From: Brachypodium distachyon
Lineage: Eukaryota; Streptophyta; Magnoliopsida; Poales; Poaceae
Reading direction: 5' to 3'
DNA: 64,000 bases
NCBI RefSeq assembly: GCF_000005505.3
Contig: NC_016133.3
Location: 3,720,001-3,784,000 of the forward strand
Part shown: positions 26,396 through 37,500 of the stretch, one piece after another
How the letters are laid out: each line of letters opens with the position of its first letter
Position numbering within the stretch: position 1 is the first letter of the stretch
Position numbers and translations under genes: made by a program
The notes under the pieces: generated by a model
Seen by the model: the letters and a program-made list of their open reading frames with translations, nothing else
The model's database searches: none
What the model was told of the DNA's origin: nothing

Positions 26396-28209
26396 CTATT
26401 GTCGTGGGTGGACCCTAGACACGACTTGCTCCACATGATCGAAGAAGTCCCCACTAGGATTGATGACCTCATTGTTTATGAGATGGACGAACTCCTTTTG
26501 AATGTTATACACGACCCATTTAGGTCGGTGTCCCATTGTCATTCGGGACCGCCAGTACTCTTCCATCGCCGCGACTGACCCCTTCCACTCATGCTTGAAC
26601 ATGCTGGCATTCTCCATAAGGATGTGACAGCAGTAGTAGCCACAGAACACACTGCCGGGCGGCTGTTACTGGCAAGGGAACCTGTGGTTGTGGTGAGGCT
26701 CGTCTTTATAGCCTTTACCAGCTAGTTTTCCCTTGGTCGCCACTTTCCAGGCAGTGTTAATGAGTGATTTGATGGGTTTCCAGAACCTACCTCGAACACC
26801 CTTCTTCGGAAGCAGTGAATCGAAGTAGTACACCGCGGACCAAGACAAACAAATGAGTAGTGTCACCCAATGGTCTCTGTTTTCAAAAAAAAAAAACTTT
26901 AGTATCTAAGGGTGTATAAGAAAGACTGAATTAGAAAAAACAAACGGTTCCATATATAAAATTGAACTTACTCCAAATTAAGGAAGAAGAGGATGAAGTC
27001 GTCGTCCGCGTATTTCTCGAGACATGCTACTAAGTATTTAGATGCCATGGTTCTTGAGGCATCCTTTTCAGACTCAAGACCGATGTCACCGTAGCTGAAC
27101 ATCGCAGGGTCTAGAATGGCTACTTTTTTTACCTCCAATCACCGCAGTTCTCTTATTTGGTAGACAAACCACAGCCTTAAGAGGTTGATATCAAGCTTTT
27201 GGCGGTTGAAGAGGTGGAACAGTTCATTGAACTCCACACCAAAGGTGATAGGACGTTCCTGAATGCTCCCAATTTCTTGGTCAAAGAAGCCATAGTCTCG
27301 TGGGATTCTAACATTGATCTGTTGGGCATGCTGTTCAGAACCCGCTAATGCTTGCATGTAGAACTGATGAAGCTCTTGCATCTCTCTGGACATGGCACGC
27401 AGGGAATCTTCGGTGACCATCGGTCTTCCAGGATAGTAAATAAGCACCCGGTCGAACTCCCTAGCCACGAAATAGGATCCGTCTTCGAATCTCTGGCCTT
27501 GATATGAGTTCTTGATGAGAATGTCAGGCCTATTGTCCTCCCAGACTCCAATTATGTCAGGCACATGGTGCATCTCATCTTGGGTGACAGTGGAGGACTC
27601 CTTGATGGTCTTGCCGCCGCGCCCCCTCTTTTTATGCCTCTTCTTACTGTCCCATGCCTTCTGCTCCTCTGCGTTGTACTTGTCATCGATCTTGCGGCCA
27701 CCCATGAACTCAGCGGCACCCAAGAGAGAGAAGGTGGGAGGGACGCTTCCAGCTTGTGCCGACCCTGTGGTCTGGCTATCTTTGAGCTGTGCAGGCATCG
27801 ACAATGCCCGCTCTTCATCTCCACCGGCATCTACAGGAGGAAGTATCCTAGGGGAAAGGCCGAGCGGTGAATGAGAAGTACCTTTCTGGGCGGAGGGAGA
27901 TGGAGTCATAGAGGGCCGGCGGTGGTTGTAGAGGGATACCAAGCTCCTAGGCCACATAATTCGGTAGTTTGGACAACCGCTTAGGATATCCATGCCTTCC
28001 TCCGGAGGTAGCGGGATAGCATAATCCCGATGGTCGTCGATGACGGAGTCCACCATCACACTCACTTCTGCGTCGTTCATGAGAATGCCGTGCACCAGTG
28101 GCGGTGATTGTCTGGGCATCAGGCGGCCAATGGCGCCTACAGGCTTCCCAGGCTCGTCAACGTGGATACGACACTTCACCGGTGCCTGCGCGTAACAAGA
28201 AGAAGGCAT
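26396..28209 (-). pseudogene. CACTA-encoded DUF8039/Ulp1-type (C48) protease-like protein, broken
   Basis: Frame 28209-27139 begins near MPSSCYAQAPVKC and holds a segment ending NYRIMWPRSLV that resembles the DUF8039 domain common in grass CACTA proteins. A Lys/Arg-rich patch follows (KKRHKKRGRGG), and the frame ends with FNELFHLFNRQKLDINLLRLW, the usual lead-in to the Ulp1 fold. After an intron-like gap, 26866-26666 encodes VYYFDSLLPKKG (Asp of the protease triad region) and 26650-26396 encodes FCGYYCCHIL (catalytic Cys). An in-frame TAA at 26666-26668 splits the protease immediately before QPPGS. SUMO-protease-like domains are known passengers or partners in plant CACTA and MULE elements; their role in transposition is not settled. 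Confidence 0.75.
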
Positions 28210-28428
28210 ATGTGTGTAAGATCTTTATTCATGAAGGTAAGGATTGAAAAAGAGTTTGAAAAGATTGCTTACAAGGATGTTGTCGCTCGGACCCTGATTG
28301 TTATCCCGACTGCCCTCGCTTGGGGAAGGTTGGCTAGCGGGGGGGTTGTCCATGCTAGGAGCCGCACTGTAACCTGGGGTGTAGGTTTCTTCGTCCTCCA
28401 TACGTGTGTCGGAGGCGGCGCTGCTCTT

Positions 28429-28764
28429 TCACGGGGGAAGAGGAGGAAGAGGAGGAAGGAGGTTCCTCAAACCTTCCACTCCTCCCCCGAGTATGGCGCC
28501 AAGGGCGGGGTGGTCTTTGGCCAATGCCGACACCAAATAATGGACGGCTTGCACTGCATATTCCCGCGACACCTCTTGAGACACGATAGATGCCTGCTCT
28601 CGCGCCTCCGCCTTAGCTTGTTCTATTATCTCAGAAGAAGCAGGGAGCTTTTTCTGGACCCTGCTTCGCTTCGGAGCAGGTGGGAAATAATCATCCCAGC
28701 AGGCCCCTTCGCCTTCTCCTAGAACACGGCCCGTGTGCTCCACCTTTTGCAAGCCGGCGGTCAC
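28429..28764 (-). pseudogene. CACTA second-protein helical fragment
   Basis: The frame contains an Ala/Glu-rich helical stretch (EIIEQAKAEAREQASIVSQE) and ends in Pro-rich repeats (LPPLPPLPP). It lies between the Transposase_24-like frame and the DUF8039/Ulp1 frame on the same strand, where plant CACTA second proteins usually have a coiled-coil region. It has no start of its own and is probably an exon of the adjacent broken gene. Confidence 0.5.
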
Positions 28765-28851
28765 AGCCGACTCTCACCTCTTGCTCTGCATGGAGTTGTC
28801 GGAGGTTTCTGACCTCCTGCTCTTCTCCCATTTGTGGGCATTTTCCTGTTA

Positions 28852-29775
28852 TCATATAAGACGGGACGTGAGTCTATATGGATCAGGGGTGTCATAATTA
28901 ACGCCGAAAACAACTAAATGCACGTGAACCCTTACCGTAAAAATTTTAACAGGCGGCTGCATTGGCTCAATGCCCGCCCACTGCTCGGCTGTCATGTGCT
29001 GACGTGCATATTCTCTAGCACGTTGGTCCTCCAGCATGTCATGCACTGGAGGCACCCTGCCTGCCGCCTCGAGAATTTGGTCCTGCTTGCGCCAGACCTT
29101 CTTCTTCCCCTCTTTCCCTGCACTCCCTAGCCTGTGATTCAAGGGCTTCCTTAAGCGCAGCGCCCTCATGTGTTCACTCTTCGCAATGAAGGCAGAGTCA
29201 AACGATTCCTTCTTGAACTTTTCCCATTCGGCCTCATCAATTACCGACAACCATTTCTTCTTGATGTTCTCGTACGGTTTGTCCATCCACCTTCTAGCAG
29301 TGGTTTTCCAATTAGCAAGTCCATTGCGGACTACTATGTTGACGGCCGCTAGGAATCGCTCGCGCCACTCGTCGGTGACTTGGAACCTCCTTGCAACCTC
29401 CTTGATGCACATGTCTCCAACGACTTGGGAGATGTCGCCCCACTCCTCGGTGATCTTGCAATACTGGCGTGCAACGGCTCCTCAGGTTGTTGCGAAGGCC
29501 TTCTGTGCCCTCTCGGGCGACTCTGGGCGGCCTCTATCAGAGTGCCGGGTGACCACGTAACAGAACTCCTTCAAGTTGTCGCTCCCCCTCGGCGTCTTTT
29601 TCCTTGACTTCTTAGCGGGAGTTTCAGAAGGTTGCGGGTTACTCTCGTTGTTGCGCTCTTCTGATCTAGAGGGCCCTGAGCCAGAGCTGGCAATTTGCTC
29701 TCCTGATGAAGACTCTTCATCGACACGATCTACCTCCTCCCGATCAAGAACTGGGTTCTGGCTACTCTTGTCCAT
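28852..29775 (-). pseudogene. Transposase_24-like (plant En/Spm TNPA-class) protein, broken
   Basis: One frame from 29775 encodes an acidic, Ser-rich N-terminus (MDKSSQNPVLDREEVDRVDE), a basic patch (AKKSRKKTPRG) and then RHSDRGRPESPERAQKAF. TGA at 29482-29484 interrupts it; it resumes in the same frame with YCKITEEWGD, EVARRFQVTDEWRERFLAAV, and then WKTTARRWMD and KKKWLSVIDEAEWEKF. This WRR/NxxKK pattern is typical of the Transposase_24 (Ptta/En/Spm) family, DNA-binding proteins that bind subterminal repeats. The stop replaces a probable Arg (CGA to TGA). Confidence 0.75.
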
Positions 29776-30096
29776 TTCGTACCTATGCCATCAAAACCAT
29801 CAAATATGTATCGGCCGAAAATTAACGATGGCCAGCCCCTTCTCCAATGACCCGACATGATGGTCGGGCCCACAATTCATTACTCATGTATATTTAGCAT
29901 ATAAAAAATCATGTTTATAATGCGTATATTCATGCGTGCCCATCTAACTCAGTTATCCACTACGACAAATTACAAATCATGCTCTTACAAATCAGCAAAC
30001 TAACACTTGTATACATATACAACAACAAAGAATATATATGATAGCATCATATAAAGCTAATGTGCAGCAGCAAGGCTCCATGTACTAACCCTACAA
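29776..30096. other. Spacer inside the CACTA element
   Basis: AT-rich DNA between the two transposon genes; no coding signal. It runs into a 40-bp tandem array. Confidence 0.5.
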
Positions 30097-30320
30097 AATT
30101 ATATAGCTACATAATTCAAACCTTAACAGTGAACTAAATTATATAGCTACATAATTCAAACCTTAATAGTGAACTAAATTATATAGCTACATAATTCAAA
30201 CCTTAATAGTGAACTAAATTATATAGCTACATAATTCAAACCTTAATAATGAACTAAATTATATAGCTACATAATTCAAACCTTAATAGTGAACTAAAGA
30301 ATATAGCTACATAATTCAAA
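30097..30320. repeat. Tandem array, 40-bp unit, about 5.6 copies
   Basis: The unit runs ATATAGCTACATAATTCAAA then CCTTAATAGTGAACTAAATT. Units begin at exact 40-bp spacing (GAACTAAATT at 30131, 30171, 30211, 30251 and 30291). Copies differ by only one or two bases, so the array expanded recently compared with the decayed genes around it. Confidence 0.95.
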
Positions 30321-30390
30321 TCATGCTCTTTAATTCAAACCCTAACAGTGAACATGTAGAATCAAACCCTAACAGTGAACTACATTATTA

Positions 30391-30442
30391 GAATCCTAAC
30401 CCTAATCCTAACCCTAACCCTACTCCTAATCGTAACCCTAAA
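30391..30442. repeat. Degenerate telomere-like CCCTAA repeats
   Basis: About 50 bp of CCTAACCCTAATCCTAACCC and similar words. The plant telomere unit is CCCTAAA; these copies are mostly CCCTAA or CCTAAT, so they are only telomere-like and short. They sit between the 40-bp array and the GC-rich tandem block. Confidence 0.7.
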
Positions 30443-32687
30443 TTAACAGCAGAGAAGGAGGCAGAGGAGGCAAAGGAGGAAAACGGCACCTGTGGGGACG
30501 ACGGAGACGGCGCGGCCGAGGACGGGCGGAGAAGGAAGACGGCGGCGGGCTCCGGTCGAGGACGGGGAGGCGTGGCGGCGGCTCCGATCGTGGACGGGGA
30601 GGCGCGGGCTCGGGGCGGAGGAGGCCGTCGGTGGCGGGCTCCGGTCGAGGACGGGGAGGCGCGGCGGTGGCTCCGGTCGTGGACGGGGAGGCGCGGGCTC
30701 GGGGCGGAGGAGGCCGTCGGGGGCGGGCTCCGGTCGAGGACGGGGTGGTCACCATCACGAAACCATTCTTGTCGGCTACCGACACTTGATCTTTGCCCCA
30801 TAACTCTTTCCTGATAGACATGAGTTCCAGATCCTTCCATGCGTTGGGTCCATCTTTCGTCTTCTCTGGAATGTTCATCAGCAACCCCAGCATGCTGTCG
30901 CATACATTTTTCTCCACGTGCATGACATCTATGCTATGGCGGCATTCTAAATGTGCCCAGTACTCCAAGTCCTAGAATACGGATCTCCTTTTCCACACGA
31001 CGCCTTGAGGTTTCTTATATTTCTTCACAGCAATCTTTCCAGGGACAACCTCAAAATCGTTCACAATTTCGAGGATTTGCATATCAGACTTCTCCTTCGG
31101 CGTTGTCCCGTGCTCCGTCTTCCCATTGAGCCTTTCCTTGTCATCCCTCCAAGGGTCTTTAGCATCCAACCACTTTCGGTGGCCCATGTACACAATTTTG
31201 GATGAAGTGGGCAACTTCTCCGATGTCGTGTTTTCCCCGCACTTTGTACAGGCCTTGTAGCCATGCGTCACCTGGCATGAAGTATTTCCATTCGCCGGGT
31301 AGTCATGCACGCAGGTCAGAAAAGCTGCTCTCATCGTGAAGTACTCCCTCCTGTTTGCGTTCCAAACCACTCTGCCAGGGTTCCAAAGCTGCTTCAGCTC
31401 ATCCTTCACTAGCTGCAGATACACATTTAGGTCAACTCCCGGCTGCTTTGGACCCTGTATGAGCATGCACATGTGAATGTACTTTCTCTTCATGATTAAT
31501 CATGGAGGAAGGTTGTAGACAAACAAGATCACTGGCCATGTGCTGTGCTTGTTGTTCATGTTTCCGAAAGGATTTATCCCGTCAGTGCTGAGACCGAGCC
31601 TCCGGTTTCTGGGCTCTGCCCCAAAATCTGGAAATGCCGTGTCCAAGTTCCTCCACTGAGTCCCATCGGCAAGGTGTCTTAGAACCCCAGCCTCCTCCAC
31701 ACGGTAGTGCCCGTCAGGATCGAATGCAACCTGCGCCGAATCGTGATAGACGAGATACCTCGCATCCTTGACGTTCTGCATCCAACGCTCAACTCGGCCA
31801 CCTGTCGTAAGATACCAGACAGTCTTTGCCGGCCTGCCCTTCATCACTTCTTCCCCATCGTCTTCGCCAGCTCTGGCGTTTTTCTTCTTGTATCTCGATG
31901 CACCGCATATGTGGCAGCTCTCGTGGTTCTCGTACTCTCCAATGTATATCATGCAGTCGTTTGGGCATGAATGATGTTTCACGCAATCCAATCCGAGCGG
32001 GCATGTAATTTTCTTCGCCTCGTATGTGCTCTTGGGCAATTTATTTGGCTGTGAAAAAACCGAAGCAAGGTAACTCAACAAGCCCGTGAAGCCCTTGTCT
32101 GACCAGCATGATGCTGCCTTCAGTCTCAAAAGTTCGAGCGTCACTTCGAGCACGTTGTTTTCTTCGCCAGCTCCATCATACAAGGGTGTGTTTGCGTCCT
32201 CCAACAATTTTTTGAACTGAGAAGACTCTGCCTCATCTTCGGGGTCCTCCAGCTGGTCCCGTAGATACGGGTCATCTAGCATTTTGGCAATCCTGCCACG
32301 TGGAGCTACTTCACCTTTCACATTAGCCTCCTCATCGACCCTTATTTCTTCCTCGGAATCATTCGCCAGATCATACCGCAGGACATCATCATCTTCGCTA
32401 CCGCTACCGACATCAACCGCATCCTCCCCGTGACAAGTCCAGCGAGAATAACCATCGACAAAACCCGATGCCAGCACGTGCATCTGAACATCTTCAGGCT
32501 TCATCATGCATGTGTTTCCACATTTGCGACATGGGCAACGCATCATCAAAAGTCCTTTTCGTTCCATATCACCTTTCGCGACTCCAAAAAAGACCGTCCA
32601 TTCGGTTATCCATCGAGCATTGATTCTTTCCTTCGCGTACATCCAAGAACGATCCTTCGATCTACAACACAATACACAAGAAAACAA
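30438..32687 (-). pseudogene. TNP2-like CACTA transposase, truncated and stopped
   Basis: A single frame runs from 32687 to about 30755. The N-terminus has the transposase-associated domain (WMYAKERINARWITEW, then CPCRKCGN with paired cysteines). It continues through acidic linkers into the TNP2 core: CPLGLDCVKHHSCPNDCMIYIGE, CHICGASRYKKK, RLGLSTDGINPFGN (catalytic-type Asp region), GPKQPG, and RHSIDVMHVEKNVCDSMLG. TGA at 31500-31502 and TAG at 30969-30971 interrupt the frame, each in place of a conserved Trp (NLPPW, SVFW). After KNGFVMVT the homology stops abruptly at about 30755 and is replaced by Pro/Arg-rich translation of a GC-rich tandem repeat, so the C-terminal third of TNP2 is missing. 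Confidence 0.9.
30535..30755. repeat. GC-rich tandem block, about 89-bp unit, 2.5 copies
   Basis: The phrase GGCGGGCTCCGGTCGAGGAC recurs at about 30543, 30633 and 30722, and GCGCGGGCTCGGGGCGGAGG at 30602 and 30691, an 89-90 bp period. Within the unit a 29-bp half repeats as GGCTCCGGTCGTGGACGGGG. On the minus strand it translates as Pro/Arg-rich sequence fused to the broken TNP2 frame. It resembles a captured GC-rich host segment that later expanded. Confidence 0.85.
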
Positions 32688-32760
32688 AAAAGTAAAATAG
32701 TTAGCCTAATCATTGACAAAGAGATTAATGTGCTAATTAACCGGAGCTAACTAAAATTTT

Positions 32761-33139
32761 CAAATTAGAGACATTCGTAGAGAAATTGGAGGCCGGCGAG
32801 AAGGATCAGGAGGGAGGGAGAGCAAGCAAGCGAGAGGGAAGCTCCGAGCGACGATGAGGACGCCGCATTTCGGCCGGCGGCCGCGGAGCTCAAAAATTTT
32901 AAATTGGGAAAATTCGGAGAGAAATTGAGGCCGGCGAGAGAGATCGGGGGGGAGAGAGACATCGGGAGGGAGAGGGAAGCTTAGGGCTCGAATATCGGAG
33001 CGCGCCGGCCGCCGAAGCTCCAAAAATGGAGCTCGGCGGCCATGGCGCGGTCGGGCGGCACCTCGCCGTCGCCGGAGAGGAAGGGGCCGCAGCTGGTCCG
33101 TCATGACGCGCGGCGCGACCAGGTGCGGCTGAGCGCAGC
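32761..33139. other. GC-rich 5' region of the CACTA transposase gene
   Basis: Upstream of the TNP2 start there are two related copies of a GAGAAATTGGAGGCCGGCGA / GAGAAATTGAGGCCGGCGAG segment (about 32777 and 32918), a local duplication of about 140 bp. It is probably the 5' UTR or promoter of the transposase; frames through it are Pro/Arg-rich and not recognisable. Confidence 0.5.
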
Positions 33140-33552
33140 GTACTTAATACCCGAGTAACATCAGTGTCGGTTGGGAAATCCTCGACCGTTACTTAATACG
33201 CGACCAGCTGCGGCTGAGCTGGTCCGACCGTTACTGATGCATGGATCATCAGTGGCGGTCGCCACTTAAACGACCGCCACTGATGTAACTCGCGAGCTAT
33301 GAGTGTTCATCAGTGCCGGTCGTGTCGCGCGACCGCCATTGATGTGTGGCTGGGCGGGGACGGATGGTGCCCGCTCGGTTCATCAGTAACGGTCGTGGCC
33401 ACGACAGACACTGACGTTCTTTATCAGTAACGGTCGCATCGGACCCGTTACTGATGTTGCGTGGCATATAGACCGTTTTGTAGCAGCGTGCGTATCCATT
33501 TCAGATGCAGTCCATGTATTGTAGCAAACATTAGAACGCACCCAAAGCTGTG

Positions 33553-33560
33553 TATAAATA
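33553..33560 (+). promoter_or_regulatory. TATA box of the defensin gene
   Basis: TATAAATA lies 69 bp before the ATG at 33629 and 65 bp after the CACTA right end, so only about 65 bp of non-transposon upstream DNA remains before transposon sequence begins. Confidence 0.7.
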
Positions 33561-33628
33561 GGCACCTATGGACACCATTCCCTTCTTATCATCCCTAAAA
33601 AAAAGAACATTTCATCTTTGATCCAGCC

Positions 33629-34039
33629 ATGGCAGCCAAGGTGGGAGCAGCGGCTGCCTTGCTCCTGCTCCTCCTGACCATAACCTTGGGTGAGTCCATT
33701 CAGAAACGTCTCCACTGCTGACCCTAATACACATCTACTACATGTGTGAATTTCGCAAGTCGTTGCATTATAAGATTGTGATTGTGATCTTTGGTTGGTT
33801 GAGCAGGCGCGGAAGCGAAGCTGTGCGAGGAGCGCAGCCAAAAATTCAGGGGACCGTGCAAATTCAACACAAACTGCGTTGCCGTCTGCGTCACCGAGGG
33901 CTACACCGGCGGGTACTGTCATAAAACCGTTTTCCACAGTCACTGTATGTGTACTAAGGAATGCGGCGGCGGCGGCGGAGGTGAGCCGCCTGAAGCGCCA
34001 CCGGAGGGTCCGCCGCCACCAGCGGCGAAGAGGGCTTGA
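33629..34039 (+). CDS. Plant defensin with a Gly/Pro-rich C-terminal extension
   Basis: Exons 33629-33689 and 33807-34039 give 97 aa. Exon 1 encodes a Leu-rich signal peptide (MAAKVGAAAALLLLLLTITL), with the intron in the conserved defensin position. The mature domain is a textbook CS-alpha-beta defensin: KLCEERSQKFRGPC, then NCVAVCVTEGYTGGYC, then CMCTKEC, giving eight cysteines with CxxxC and CxC and the gamma-core region GYTGGYC. Unlike ordinary class I defensins, which end at the last Cys, it carries about 25 more residues: six Gly, then EPPEAPPEGPPPPAAKRA. This is acidic and proline-rich. The tail recalls the proline-rich tails of Art v 1-type defensin-polyproline proteins or the C-terminal propeptides of class II defensins. 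Expected secreted antimicrobial or signalling peptide; the tail's role is unknown. Confidence 0.88.
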
Positions 34040-34539
34040 GTTGAGTGAGGGTTGTTTCATGCATGTTAAACTTCTAGTGTTGGTGTTGCAGCTAAAGATT
34101 TGAGTTGACAATAATGGAATGAGAATGAAAATGGAGTTGACTGATGATACTCCTATGTCTTTACTGATGCGTGACCAGAAACTTGGGAATATCTTCTAAG
34201 CGAATCATAGGTGAAGCCATTTTGCAGAGCTGCAAAGCGAACGTTAGAACGGGAAATGTGCCCTTGATTCGTTCACAGCTTCCTAAGTTAAAAGGAGCAA
34301 CCATGAAGAAAGTTCGCAGTTCATAATATTCCGCTACTCAATTAAATTAAATCCAGTGCAAAACTGAAAATCTTCCATGGGAAAGAACCAGTATTCTAGA
34401 TACCACTACAGTAATATACTCCATATGCTATTTACAGGCACAGGTTTCAAAAATGTATCATCACTCGGTGACAAAAGAAACTTTTCATTTCTTTCAAGTA
34501 AAAATGTTAACAAAAAAAACGGGCTCGTCAGGTTCCAAA
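34040..34539. other. Intergenic / overlapping 3' regions
   Basis: The defensin 3' UTR (with AATGGAATGAGAATGAAAAT near 34110) and the ATPase 3' UTR converge here. I see no other gene. The genes are convergent with about 500 bp between stop codons. Confidence 0.5.
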
Positions 34540-37500
34540 TCACTCTACTGTCATCTGCAACACAGTGGTGAGCCTTGGTTTTCTATATCTCCTCAACAGC
34601 AGCGAGGAGCACACTACACTAACAGACGAGAAGGCCATGCAAGCGCCGGCCAGCCACGGCGGCATCTGGAGGCCAGTGAAAGGGAAGAGTGCACCGGCAG
34701 CCACAGGGATGGCAACAATGTTGTATGCCATGGCGAAGAAGTAGTTCCACCGGATTCGGCTGAATGTCTTCCTTGAGAGGTCAATCGCCGTGATGACGTC
34801 TTCCAGGTTGTTCCGCACCAGCACATAATCTGCTGCCTCAATGGCAATGTCGGTCCCTGCACCGATGGCCATCCCCACATCGGCTGCTGCTAGGGCCGGG
34901 GAGTCATTGATGCCGTCTCCAACCATTGCAACGACGCTCCCGTCCTTCTGGAAAGAGCGGATGACATCGGTTTTTCCAGCAGGCATAACCTCAGCTCTGA
35001 CATCTTCAATGCCAACCTGCACGGTAGTTTCAGCAACTTGTTCATATCAGCAGCAACAAATTAACAAATAAATTTATTTCTCACGAAATCACTTAGGCAG
35101 CATAGCAGAGCTCATGTTTATTGATATGCCTTCTGTGCTAGGATAAAAAATTCAAATGCTGATGCCTGCACTACAAGTCTACAAAGAATTCCAACTGACC
35201 TCCTTTGCAACTGCTAGTGCAGTCCTCCAATTATCCCCTGTGACCATAACTGGATAAACGCCCATCCTTTTTAGACCTTCTATAACTACAGCAGCCTCCC
35301 TTTTTAAGGGATCGGTTACACCCATCAAGCCAATAAAAGTACCACCGTATGCTACAAGAATGCCTGTCTTTGCATTTAGTTCCATGTCTACCAAGAAACT
35401 TTCAGCTTCTTCAGGAATGTTTACCCCATTTTCAGATATCAAAGCACGGTTGCCAACCTACATAAACATTTACATGTCAGATAATTAGATTACTCAGGTG
35501 TAGGAGTATATCAAACTCTTTCCCTTAGTGGTTAAGAGAGACAAGTCGAGGATAGCTGTATCATATAACTCACCAAAATTTTCTTCCCATTGATCAAACA
35601 TTGAACCCCTTTGCCAGGCAAGGCAGAAAATTCTGCCACTTCCAAGAGCCACTGAGAGACTATCTCTTCTTTTCTTTTCTTGATGCCATCCTTTGGTGAG
35701 GGGAGTTTGCCAAAGAAATGGAAGTGAAATGCATAATCCAAGATAGCTTTTGCAAGTGGATGCTCACTGCTTGCCTAAATTGACAGAAAAAACATAGTGA
35801 GACTACCATGTTTGCACGTCTCTATGAATAAGCAAAAATTCCCTGGGGAATATTTGCCTCACCTCAGCAGATGCAACCAACGTGAGGAAATCTCCAACAT
35901 CCATTCCAGAGAATATTTTTGTTGTCTTTACAGTAGCCTTTCCTTGTGTCAGTGTCCCAGTTTTATCAAAGATGATATACTTTACATTCTGAGCCCTCTC
36001 CAGTGCATCTCCTCCCTTTACAAGTACTCCATGATTGGCCCCAACTCCAGTTGCTACCATAACAGCAGTTGGTGTTGCCAGACCAAGTGCACATGGACAG
36101 GCAATTACCACAACAGAGATGGAGAACATGAGAGAGAAAACAAAGCAATTGCTAGTTTCAGAAACCCATGAATTTGGATATGCCCCCAGCGACCCACATA
36201 CAAACCTACAGAAGTCAACAATGCATGAGAAATCTGAACATTAGTAGTAGCCTGACGCCCCTGACCTCAGACAGATGCATGAACCATGAAACTTACCATG
36301 TACAGAATGTCAGCAAGGATAAGGTGATGACAATTGGAACAAAAATGCCGGCCACCTAAAAAGAACATATAGCGTCATCATTCACAAAAAGGAACGACTA
36401 TCATAGCCACAATGTATAGAATGCAAAATGCCACGGTATGTTAAAAAGGATGTACATATCCCCAAAAAACAATCACTTGCATCTATAGACGTAATATTTT
36501 AGAATAAGATCGTCCCAAAAAAATATTTTAGAATAAGAAGAATCAGTATAAGAAACTGCTTTCCAAGACTTCATGACTTGATATAAACCAACCAGGTCAT
36601 GCCAGGAAACAGAATGTAAACACTGATGTATGAGAACTGCCACGAGTAATATAATTTCCTCAGAGGCATGAAAATACAACATAAGCACTTAGGCCAATGT
36701 TGTTTAACTAGTACATCCGTTCAGAAGTATAATGAGATCAACCAGAAAATGCTTTACGGGTTTAAGATTAGAACAGAGACAACTTTCATAACTCGGAAAC
36801 TTCATAAATAGACAAATGTACTCACATAATCAGCGAATTTCTGAATGGGTGCTTTAGACATCTGGGCAGTCTCAACCAGAGATATTATTTGGCTCAAAAC
36901 TGTCCCTGATCCTACTTTAGCTGCTTGTATGTGAAGGATGCCATGTAAGTTTATTGTGCCTCCAATTACTGAACTGGATATTTCCTTGCAGATCGGCACA
37001 GATTCACCTGTTACCATACTTTCATCAACATGGCTTGTACCCCAAATTACAGTACCATCAGCAGGAACCTTTGAACCAGGAAGCACTTTTAAGACGTCAC
37101 CAGGTTGGATTAGCAATGCATCAATCTCCTTCTCCCCAACATATTTTCCATCTGGATTCAAGGACAGTGCTATGAGTTGATGTGTAATATGCACGAACTA
37201 CAATTGAAATGCTTAAGAGTATGCATGCAAGGCTGCAATCCAGTTCAGTAAGTATTAATATCCGGTAAGCACGGTGATCAGTTAAGTATCAATATCCAGC
37301 GCGAAACATCAAAGAAGGTGACCATATGAAAATAACTTGGCTATGAGCTTTCTTAGACTGCTAAATGCTAATCATTGTCAGTGTACGTATGCAAAGTTGC
37401 CGTGCAATACGAATCACATACCTTTGTCTTTCAGAAGCAAAAGGGCAGTAGCAGGGACAAGCTCTACAAGCTTCTTAATTGCATCTGATGTCCTTCCTTT

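Larger units (their letters stand above)
25905..33488 (-). mobile_element. Large decayed CACTA (En/Spm) transposon
   Basis: The left subterminal region (TTAGTAACGGTCAAAAACTC, then GTAACGGTTCG...GTTACTGATG) is closely similar to the left end of the 3466-4616 element, and the right one (33140-33488) carries the same ATCAGTGGCGGTCG / CGTTACTGATG motifs. The right terminus TTTTGTAGCAGCG is a near-CACTA end; the left CACTA terminus has decayed, so the left edge is approximate (plus or minus 10 bp) and no target duplication survives. Inside, all genes are on the minus strand: TNP2-like transposase, Transposase_24-like second protein and an Ulp1-like protease. All are broken, so the element should be unable to move itself. 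Confidence 0.88.

Noticed and set aside
30391..30442. Interstitial telomere or chromosome-fusion site
   Set aside because: Only about 50 bp, mostly CCCTAA rather than CCCTAAA, and inside a transposon; too short and degenerate for a fusion.
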